From the NCBI GenBank assembly GCA_903885445.1, contig CAISIO010000036.1:1-37484 (forward strand): 37,484 bases of DNA, in the 5' to 3' direction. The notes under the pieces were generated by a model. The model saw nothing but the letters and a program-made list of their open reading frames with translations, had not been told where the DNA came from and did not search any database. How positions within the stretch are numbered: position 1 is the stretch's first letter; the number at the start of each line of letters is the position of its first letter. Below, in pieces: positions 25,330-34,700 of the stretch. The DNA is from Candidatus Staskawiczbacteria bacterium (GTDB lineage Bacteria > Patescibacteriota > Minisyncoccia > Minisyncoccales > Staskawiczbacteraceae). The position numbers and the translations under genes were made by a program.

Positions 25330-27087
25330 ATGGCAGAGCAACAATTAGTGGATTATATTAAAAAGGCAAAAGAAGCCGGTCAGTCTGATGAACAGACCCG
25401 GTCGATTTTATACAAAAGCGGATGGACGGAGCAGGAGGTCGGAGAAGCTTATGCGGTGCTGAACCCGCAAACGGCTCAAACGCAACCCAAGCCACAGCCT
25501 CAGGCGCAACCCCAGGTTGCCAGCCAGCCCAAAATAGATGACCAGCCGAAAGTTGTTCAGCAGCAAGTAAAACCTCAGGCGCAAGTTCAACCAAAAATAG
25601 AACCCGCAAAAACCACTCCGCAATATCAGTCGCAGCCTAAATTTCAGCAACAGCCAACCATGGCAAGTCCGCAAAGCGATATGCCCAGAATAAGAAAATC
25701 GCACTTGTTCTTAAAACTTATCATGGTTTTAATTATTCTTGTGATATTGGGCGGAGCCGGATATTTTGTAGCCGGCCAGTATATAAAACTACCCTATTTA
25801 GATGCTTTCACAAAAATTTCTGCGCCAAAACCGGAGGTTATCATTAGTAAAATGATGGCAAATATGAAAAGCGTTAAAACTTCGCACGCAGTACTTCAGG
25901 GAAACATTAGCGCTGTGGATAGTAAAAACGTGGCGCAAGGAAAATTATTTTTTAGCGCAGACGGCGATAGCGACACCGGCGATATTAGCAATCCAAAGGC
26001 AAACTTTACAGTTAATTTCAGCTTAACGCCTCCGGCATCCGAAGTGCCTTCTCCGGCGATTTCAACGAACCTAAACATTATTACTATTGGAGGCGCATCT
26101 TATGTGCGCATAAACGATCTCGCATTTAGTTCTCTTTTGCCCTTGCCTCCGGGAACCGATGTTTCGCAATTAAAAGATAAATGGATAAAAATTGATCAGA
26201 ATTCCATTGAGACTCTGTCGGCGACTCAGGGCGGGCAGATGGTTTTGCCAATGATTCCGGCGGCTGGCAATGGCGACATAATAAATATTCAAAATTTATT
26301 GTCTACTGAAAATGTTTTTACCTTTGACAAGCAATTAGCAGATGAAGTTGTCAGCGGGCAGGACACCTACCATTACTCGGTTTTAATTAGTAAAGCCACT
26401 CTTAAAGATTTGGTAGATAAAATGCTTGCGACAGAAATCCCTCAAGAGCCGGCTGGCGTTACAGATAACTCTTCTGCTCAGCCGATGCAAAATATAGCGC
26501 AGGCGTTCGCTAGCGGTTTTATTGAGGCAGTGGGCGACATAAACATGGAGATGTGGATTGGAAAAAAGGACAGCATGCTTTACAAACTCGCTATTGATAA
26601 AACAATTGATTTGAACAAAATTTATCCTGGAGCCGGATCGCAGATTGGGATTAAAATTAGCGCAACCAGCTCTAATTTCAATAAGCCCGTTTTAGTGCAG
26701 GAACCAATAGAGTTCCAGAAGATAGAAGATTTTATTTTACCTTTATTAAAACTTCAGGAGGTTAATTCCGATGTCAGCCAAATCGGTTCTGCGGCGGCCT
26801 TGTTATTTGGTGAAAACCAGAGTTATTCAACACTGTGCAGTCGCGGTTTGCTAAATGGATATCAAAAAATCCATGGAACCGATTTGGTGAATCTGAATAA
26901 TGATATCGTGGCGCAGGGCGCGAACAAACCAGCATGTTTTTCTGGCGCACAAGACTTCTGCGTTTCAACACAATTACCAGATGGAAATTATTTGTGTATA
27001 GATAAATATGGTATTACTGGCAATATAAAGTGCACTTTCTCTAAAACTGTTTGCGCGCCCAGCGCGGTAGAAGCGCCTCTGCAGTAG
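25330..27087 (+). CDS. Membrane-anchored protein: N-terminal helical (UBA-like) domain, Pro/Gln-rich linker, TM, extracytoplasmic domain
   Basis: MAEQQLVDYIKKAKEAGQSDEQTRSILYKSGWTEQEVGEAYAVL; PKPQPQAQPQV... linker; TM LFLKLIMVLIILVILGGAGYFVAG; a ~400-aa exodomain starting KMMANMKSVKTSHAVLQGNIS, loosely LppX/LolA-like. Confidence 0.75.
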   Translation: MAEQQLVDYIKKAKEAGQSDEQTRSILYKSGWTEQEVGEAYAVLNPQTAQTQPKPQPQAQPQVASQPKIDDQPKVVQQQVKPQAQVQPKIEPAKTTPQYQSQPKFQQQPTMASPQSDMPRIRKSHLFLKLIMVLIILVILGGAGYFVAGQYIKLPYLDAFTKISAPKPEVIISKMMANMKSVKTSHAVLQGNISAVDSKNVAQGKLFFSADGDSDTGDISNPKANFTVNFSLTPPASEVPSPAISTNLNIITIGGASYVRINDLAFSSLLPLPPGTDVSQLKDKWIKIDQNSIETLSATQGGQMVLPMIPAAGNGDIINIQNLLSTENVFTFDKQLADEVVSGQDTYHYSVLISKATLKDLVDKMLATEIPQEPAGVTDNSSAQPMQNIAQAFASGFIEAVGDINMEMWIGKKDSMLYKLAIDKTIDLNKIYPGAGSQIGIKISATSSNFNKPVLVQEPIEFQKIEDFILPLLKLQEVNSDVSQIGSAAALLFGENQSYSTLCSRGLLNGYQKIHGTDLVNLNNDIVAQGANKPACFSGAQDFCVSTQLPDGNYLCIDKYGITGNIKCTFSKTVCAPSAVEAPLQ

Positions 27088-27090
27088 AAA

Positions 27091-28074
27091 ATGGCACTAA
27101 AGAAAAACATTTTATGCTCTCTTTTAATAGTTGTCCTGCTTATCGGGGCAGCTATTTGTTTTTTATTACAGAACAGGCAAGATCAACAATCAATGAGCCG
27201 TAAACCAATATTTAATATTCACGAAAAAAAATACGTCCAATTATTGTTCGTCGGTGACTTGATGTTTGACCGTGGAATAAGGTATTATGCTGGTAAAAGC
27301 GGGGAGAACGAATTTATTTTTAATAAAATATCCTCAACTCTTTTGGCTAGTGATTTAGTGGTCGCTAATTTGGAAGGCCCGATTACGGATAGTAAATCTG
27401 TAAGCTCAGGAACTGTTCCGGGGAGCAAAGATAATTATTCTTTTACTTTTGACTCAAGCGTCGCAAAAACGCTTTTTAGGGAAAATATCAGAGTTGTTGA
27501 CCTGGGAAACAATCATATCTTAAATTTCGGCGGGGCGGGAGTAACCTCTACGGAAAAATATTTAGACAATGCCAGTGTCGGCTATTTCGGAGCGCCTGGC
27601 GGAGAGAAAAGCATAATTAAAAACATCAATGGCGTAAATATAGCATTCGTAAGCTATAATGAATTTTTAAGCAGTGATATTGCTCTCGAGCAGTCTGCAG
27701 CCATAAACGAAATTAAAAAATTAAAAAGCGAGGCTGATATTACAGTTGTTTTCAGCCATTGGGGCGTTGAATATGCTTTATCCCAGACAGAGGCTCAAAA
27801 GGCTTTGGCGCGGCAGTTTATTGATGCTGGCGCTGATTTAATCATCGGCAGCCACCCGCACGTCATAGAACCTATGGAGGCGTATAACGGCAAAAGAATC
27901 TATTATTCCCTGGGTAATTTTATTTTTGACCAATATTTTAGTGAAGATGTCCGAAAAGGATTAGGAGTTATTGTTATGATTGATAAAAACACAAAGCAGT
28001 TGGAATTTAAGGAAAAAGGGTTTTATTTATATAGTAACGGACAAACCCGCCTCGCCGGCGAGCCGGGCAATTGA
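27091..28074 (+). CDS. CapA-like (poly-gamma-glutamate synthesis type) metallophosphoesterase family protein
   Basis: LLFVGDLMFDRGIRYYAG, LVVANLEGPITD, VVDLGNNHILNFGGAGVTST, VVFSHWGVEY, DLIIGSHPHVIEPMEAYNGKRIYYSLGNFIFDQYF. Confidence 0.92.
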   Translation: MALKKNILCSLLIVVLLIGAAICFLLQNRQDQQSMSRKPIFNIHEKKYVQLLFVGDLMFDRGIRYYAGKSGENEFIFNKISSTLLASDLVVANLEGPITDSKSVSSGTVPGSKDNYSFTFDSSVAKTLFRENIRVVDLGNNHILNFGGAGVTSTEKYLDNASVGYFGAPGGEKSIIKNINGVNIAFVSYNEFLSSDIALEQSAAINEIKKLKSEADITVVFSHWGVEYALSQTEAQKALARQFIDAGADLIIGSHPHVIEPMEAYNGKRIYYSLGNFIFDQYFSEDVRKGLGVIVMIDKNTKQLEFKEKGFYLYSNGQTRLAGEPGN

Positions 28075-28110
28075 AAAAAACGAATAAAAATGATATAAAT
28101 AAGGAAACTT

Positions 28111-28181
28111 TGCGGGATCGTCTAATGGTAGGACACGGCCCTTTGGAGGCTGGTATTCTGGTTCGAGTCCAGGTCCCGCAG
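28111..28181 (+). tRNA. tRNA-Gln (anticodon TTG)
   Basis: Acceptor TGCGGGA/TCCCGCA, D arm GTCTAATGGTAGGAC, anticodon stem-loop CGGCC-CTTTGGA-GGCTG, T arm CTGGTTCGAGTCCAG; CCA not encoded. Confidence 0.92.
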
Positions 28182-28209
28182 CCGAAAAATATAATTAAAA
28201 AATAAAATT

Positions 28210-28293
28210 ATGCCATCTTGGGCAAACAAAAAAAGATTGGGAAGACAAGCGAAAAGAAGGAATAGAACTAAGTTGAGCAAAAAGAAAAGGTAA
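28210..28293 (+). CDS. Tiny hyper-basic protein (27 aa): MPSWANKKRLGRQAKRRNRTKLSKKKR
   Basis: ATG 28210 to TAA 28291-28293, directly after tRNA-Gln and followed by a terminator; below the ORF-track size cutoff. Confidence 0.55.
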   Translation: MPSWANKKRLGRQAKRRNRTKLSKKKR

Positions 28294-28308
28294 TTATTAG
28301 CGGCAAAA

Positions 28309-28335
28309 AAACGCCACTTTTAGGGCGTTTTTTAG
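28309..28335 (+). terminator. Terminator downstream of the tRNA / tiny ORF
   Basis: AACGCC-acttttag-GGCGTT followed by TTTTAGTTATTTT. Confidence 0.75.
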
Positions 28336-28351
28336 TTATTTTAATTAATAA

Positions 28352-28702
28352 TTATTTAGAGGTCTTTTTTATCAATAGCTCCAACAATTTTTTGGCTTCT
28401 ACGGTCGCCTCGTCTTGGGTTTTGCTTTTTGAAAATGATTGCCATTGGTTGAAAATTTCAGGATCGTTTAGGCCTCTCACCGCGGTTTCCAAGGAAAGCC
28501 TTGTTTCAAAATCGATTTGCTCTCCGGTGAGTAGAATTTTCTCAGTAAACAAGTTTCTAAAATCAAGAACCTTTCTATTTATTTGGTTTTGTTGCCATGC
28601 TTGAGAATTTTCCACTATAGCTGACACCAGGTATCCGTTAATCGCCAGGGAAAAGAAAGAAATCGCGCCCAACAAGAAAATAAAAAATATTTTTTTATCC
28701 AT
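28352..28702 (-). CDS. Small hypothetical membrane-anchored protein
   Basis: MDKKIFFIFLLGAISFFSLAINGYLVSAIVEN... start ATG at 28702 overlaps the stop of the giant gene by 8 nt (ATGGATAA); ORF-track start 28720 is further upstream. Confidence 0.7.
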   Translation of the reverse strand: MDKKIFFIFLLGAISFFSLAINGYLVSAIVENSQAWQQNQINRKVLDFRNLFTEKILLTGEQIDFETRLSLETAVRGLNDPEIFNQWQSFSKSKTQDEATVEAKKLLELLIKKTSK

Positions 28703-31700
28703 GACTTTTAATGTAAACAAGTATGCAAATTAGAATTATCACGAAAATAAATAGTAAGACCGATACAAGTAGCTGCCAATTAGCCCAGCCCGGCAAAATA
28801 TTTATTTTTTTAAGTTCAATATCCAGCTTAACGCCGTTATCTTCTTTTACAGAGAAGGCGTTTCCCTTAAAGCTGGCGTAACCAGGAGCAGAAACCGTTA
28901 AGTAATACTCTCCCTGCGGCACCATGAAAGAATATTTTCCTGTGTCGTCTGTTAGCGAGGGATTTTTCTGTAAGAATCTTTCAGCCGGCCATAATTCATA
29001 TTCTTTTTTGCTCGGGTTGAGCCAATAAAGGGAAACCGATGCATTTTCAATTCTAAGTTTTCCGTCGGCAGTTTGTTTGTAAACGTATCCTTCGGGATCA
29101 ACTACGGTGGTCATTTTTGTTTCTGTTGGCGTAATTGATTTGTCCTTGTACTCCACAACGGTTGTAACCTGATATTCTCCTCCTGCAGTCGGAGCATTAA
29201 TTTTTGCTTCAAAAACTCCAGGTCTAACTTCAGAATAGTCAAATTTTTGAACTAGCAGTCCGCTTAAAGCAGAGCTTTGCGATTGTTCAAGCGGTTGTTG
29301 AGCGGCAGCCAATGCTGCGCCGAATAACTGCGCCAAAATATTTCTATGCGGTTTGCTTAGTGTAGTTAAAGGATGTGTCAGCGTCATAAGCCCGGTTACT
29401 CGGCTGGCGGGATTAGCAGGTTTTATGACTAGTTGTAATGGCTGGCCGGAAATAGCAGTAATTTTTTGCTCGGCATTGCCTTTAGCGTCTATAATAAGAG
29501 AAGGGCTAAAATCAATCAGTTCACCGGCCGTCCTGGCAAAAACCATATTAGTCGGAATATTATTTATAGCGGAAGCGCTTAGCTGGACTAAAGGAATTGC
29601 ATCAACCGGCGCGGCAGAACCAATATTTTGCCCTTCAGGATTAGTTTCTGCTGATGAGGGGAGGACGGTTGCCGTTAATCCGGGCAAATATAACTCCGTT
29701 TGATTTAATTTTTCAACATCGGCTGGTTTACCAGTGTCGATATTTAAGGACTCTAATGTTTCTTTTAGCTGTGGCAATTTATCAGCAAAAAATCCGATAT
29801 CAGATTGAACCGGAGCAATATTTAAATCGCCAAGCGGGTTTACGCTCATAACCTGTAAATTCTGCAACGCCTCGGGTGTTTCCTGCGGAACAGATTCGTT
29901 TATCGGCGGATAGGTGATTTGCGGCGCGGGCGGCTGGATTCCCAGGAGTTCTGCTACCTGCTGTGTTAACTGCGTGATTTGTTGGGTAATTGTGTTTGTT
30001 TGCTCGGCAGGTGTTTCGGGCGGAGTTTGCGGAGCCGGGGCAGAGGATGGAGGAGTGTACAAACTGCCACTGCCGCCAACAGGGTTGTTACTATGATTAA
30101 TCACGCCCCATTTCAAATTGAAACTGGCCGTAGCACTATTGCCGACATTATCAACCACAGTTAAACTAATAACATAGTCACCATCTGTATCAGCTGTAAT
30201 TGTTGTGCTTTCTGCGTCAGCTGAGCCAAAGGTAACAATTCCAGGACCTGAAACTTCTGTCCATAAGTATGACGCAATCCCAGAACCGGCTTCATATATA
30301 TCACCAACTTGTGTAAATGTGCTGGCTTCTGTTCGGTCAGCTCGTGCCGAAACATCTGGAGGAGTTGTATCAATTTTTATTGATTTGGAAACTGTTGTTT
30401 GCGTATTTCCCGCGGCGTCTTTTGCGGCGTATCTAAAGTATGAATCAGGACCGTTCAATCCCTCCGACAAACTGACCGCGTAAGGCGAAGATAAAATCGC
30501 GCCACCAGTCGTCGGGTTGCATGTATTTGCCGTATCTCTGCAATAGTAAACCGCGGCAAGTCCAGATCCGCCCACATCACCCGGCGTCAAAGTAATTGTT
30601 TGATTGCTATTTTGCCAAACTCCATCCTTAGCTCCATAATCATCGGTCGCCGTTGGAGTAGTCTTGTCTATATTAATTGTCTGCATCACTACGGTTTCTG
30701 GATTATTCATCGCGTCAGTCGAATAATATCTTATATATGAAGTTCCGAGCGTAGAGATGACGGGCTTGCTGCTTGGGTTGTAGCTTAAGTTTGGAGTGCA
30801 GGCGTTAGATGTGGTGCAATACAGGGTTACTCCACATGGTGAACCGCCCCCGTCTCCGCAGGTAAGAGTTACTGTGACGTCCTGGCTAGACCAATTTGTG
30901 CTGAAATTATAGCCGTTACTGCCGCTGGCAACCGTGGTTGGAGCCGTCGTATCAATTTTTACAGTTTTTGTGACAGTGGTTTGCGTATTACCCGCGTTGT
31001 CTTGCGAAGCATAGCGAAAGTATGAAATTCCTTCAGTGGAAATGGAGACGGGGACGGTGTAAGCAGTACCAGTGCTAGGGTCGCAGGAAATACTGCTTGT
31101 GCAGTATTTTGTCCAAGCGATTGAAGAGCTTGGGGCAGGGTCAGTTGGAGTCAGGGTGATTGTCTGGCTAGTTGATTGCCACGAATCATTGTGAGTGAAG
31201 TTGTCTGTGGTTGTTGGAACTGTCGCATCCCAGATTAAGGTGAAATCATCTGTGCCGGAGTTCGTCGCGTTATCTGTGGCAGTTAAACGGATAACATAGC
31301 TTCCGTCTGTATCAACTGAAATTGTTGTTTGAGCTGTGGTGGATGTGCCGAAATTGATTGCTCCGGGACCCGACACTTTAGACCATGAATATGAAGCAAC
31401 TCCAGAACCTCCAGTGTCTGTGGCTGAACCTGTCTGGGTAAATTGAGTTTTCTTTATTTGGTCAGCTCCTGCGTTAGCAACAGGGTTTGTTGTATCCCAC
31501 ACTAAGGTAAATTCATCATAGACAGCTGTGCTTGCGTTGTCGGTGACTGTTAAACGAATAATATAAGTTCCTTCCTGGCCGGCGGTCACTGTTGTGTCTT
31601 CAGTAGTTGCTGTGCCAAAAGTTATTGCTCCGGGGCCCGATACTTTAGACCAAAGATAACTGGCTATGCCGGACGAACCTGCAGAGACTGTTGCATCCTG

Positions 31701-34700
31701 AGTAAATATGGCTTTCTTTGATTCATCGACGCCAGCGTTAACTGACGGACCATTTTTATCTATGTTAATTGTCTGGCTCTTAACTGTTTCTGTGTTATTA
31801 ACTGCGTCAGTGGAATAATATCGTACGTATGAAGTTCCTGCCGTTGAAACGGTGACAGTGGTCACGCCTTGTATATACGGCGTTGATGGAGTGCAGGAAT
31901 TAGATCCTGCGCAGTACAAGGTTGCTCCGCACCCAGACCCGCTTCCATCTCCGCAAGTTAGAGTGACCGTGACGTTTTGGTTGGTCCAACTGGTGCCGAA
32001 CGCGTATCCGTTACTGCCGCCAGCGACCGTGGTTGGAACGGCTGTATCAATCATGACTGTTTTAGAGACAGTGGTTTGCGTGTTGCCCGCGTTGTCTTGG
32101 GAAGCATAATTAAAGTAGCTTGTTCCTTCAATGGAAATGACGACCGGGACAGTGTAAGCAGTGCCTCCGCTCGGATTGCAACCGCTTCCGCTTGTGCAAT
32201 ACTTTGTCCAAGCGATTGAGGAGCTTGGGGCAGCGTCGGTTGGAGTCAGGGTGATTGTCTGGTTGCCCGATTGCCAGCTGGCGTTGTGAGTGAAGTTGTC
32301 TGTAGTTGTTGGGACAACGGAGTCTAGCTGGAAACTGATAGTGGTGGCAGTGCCGGCTGTGTCTTTGTATGCTTGGGTATTATCTTCACAAGCAGTGTAA
32401 ACCGTTGCTGATGCAGAATCTGAAATTAACGGCATTTGACAAGAGATTGATGTTGTTCCATCGCCCGTGCAATCAGTGTCGCCTGACATATTATCATAGG
32501 ACTTTGCTGAAGTTGCTGCTCGGCAATCTCCGTTCGCGCTCAAGGTTAATGTTATCAGCGGAGTATTGTCGGATGTTAGATATGGAGCAGAAGCATCACC
32601 ACCGACATTAGTGATAGTTTGGGTTGGGACGCTGGCGCCGATAGTCATAGTTTTGTCATCAGTTGCATCAACAACCCCGGTCGGTCCTTCGGCTAACAGA
32701 GAAAATTGTCCTGATGTTGTGGAATTAAAATTCTTAGCTTTCAATCCTGAAATTGTTACAGTGTCTCCGGCAACAAAATCAGTTGTAACATTTATTGTAG
32801 CTATTTTATTTGTGCCATCGTAAGTTACGTTACTGCTGGAAGCAACTTTGCTGGCATTTGTACCGCTAATAGTCGCAGTTGCAATTGTATTATCCCAAAT
32901 CATATCCAAACCGCTTGGAATTTTTATGCTTATGTCGCCGGTTGTATTGTCAGCTCTAATCAAAGGAACCGTTGCGTCGTCAGTGATTGTAATCGGAGAA
33001 ATTGTTGTAGATCCTGCGCCTAAAGCAAAATTTGTACTGGCGCCAGAAGAAATTGCGGGCAAGCGAGGAACATAAAAGGTATCAAATATGCTATTTGTAG
33101 TATCGCGCGCGGTAACCTTAAGCCGGTCAGCGCCCGCCTCAACAACTAAATAATGAAAACCATTATGCATATACTCCAAATAAGGATAAGTTGCGCACGG
33201 AATTCCGCAAGCCAATAGATCTGCTTCGGTGGGCGCCGTGGTAAGCGTAGCTCCTCCTCCGCCGGTGACAATTTGCGTCATTCCTTTTTTGCCCAACGAA
33301 GTCTCGGGCTTGAATACGCGCTGATATATATGAGTGTGGCCGTTGAATATAAGGTCAACGTTTCCTACGGCCAAAACATTATCCATTAAATCAATCAATC
33401 CTGAATCCGGGCTGTGGCCGGTTGGAGCTGTTGACCATGAATACGGCGGAACGTGAATCATTGCGATTCGCCATTTTGCGCCTGTAGCAGCAGAAGAAGC
33501 AAGGTCGGCTATCGCCCAATTACGTTGCGCTGACCCCGCGCCATTTCCCGCGTTGCTGTCTAAAATTATAAAGTGAGTATTACCATAATTGAAAGAATAA
33601 TAATAATTATTATTTGAGTTTCCATCGGTCGGCGCGTCAAAATATTTTGGGAAAGTTGTTGGAGAGCTTCCTCCCGTATCATGGTTTCCATAAACATTAT
33701 AAAGGACAGCATTTTTAGTCTGGTTTCTATATGGAAGGAAAAATTGTCCTTGCCATTCTGTATCTCCTCCGCCCATTGTGTGGTCTCCTGTAAAGAAAAA
33801 TATAGTTTTTGGATTGGTAGGGTCAGCGTCTGCTGCGTTGGAAATTATATTGGAATTATTCCAAAAAGCAGAGGACGGACTATCAGCGTTAGTAGCAACG
33901 TCTCCACCAACAGTAAAATTAAAAGCTGTTCCGGCTGCCGGAGCTGTTTTAAATGTGGAGTCCGCGCTTTTTGTTCCACTTCCATCGGTTACTTGATAGT
34001 GATAGGTTGCATTAGTGCTTAAGCCGGTCAAAACTATTTCGTGCTCATATAGGGTTGTAGAATTTACGGCTACCGGCGTTACGGTTTCATTCACGGTTGT
34101 TCCGTAACTTGAAGTGGCGCCGTATGCAACGCTTCCGGTGGCAGTTGAAGTGCTCGACGACCAAGCAATTTCGATACTTGTTGTTTCAACGTTTTCCAAA
34201 TAAGGGTAAACTGCGGTTAAAGTTGATGTTCCCATGGTGACAGGAAAACTTCCAGCCACAGTGGCGGTCGACGTAATATCGGTGCCTGCGAGTATTTCCA
34301 CTCCAGCAGTCGGAGCGGGCAAAGGTATTATTAAATCAGTAACGTCCACCAGAACGTGCACATAAGTACTGCTTCCCGCCGCTATGCTCAATCCTGAAAA
34401 AGCAGCCTTGTTTGCGGTAAAAGTTGAAACTGTACCCAAAACAGTTGTATCGGTCGCAGAATTATAAACCCCATTGCCATCGTCCGCAACTAATTTTATG
34501 TTTGAAAAGTCAGTGCCCGCCACGGAGTCGTTTCCATACTGCGTTAAAGTGATTGCAGAAACCGTTCCGGTGCCGGCAATTTTAAAAGTCCCAAAATATT
34601 GGCTTGCGGTATCTGGTAAAAATGTGGCGGCTACGTTGGCTTGATTGGAAAATGTTGCGCTTGGGCCGGTGATAGTAATTGTTTTAGTATCTGTAGCTGC

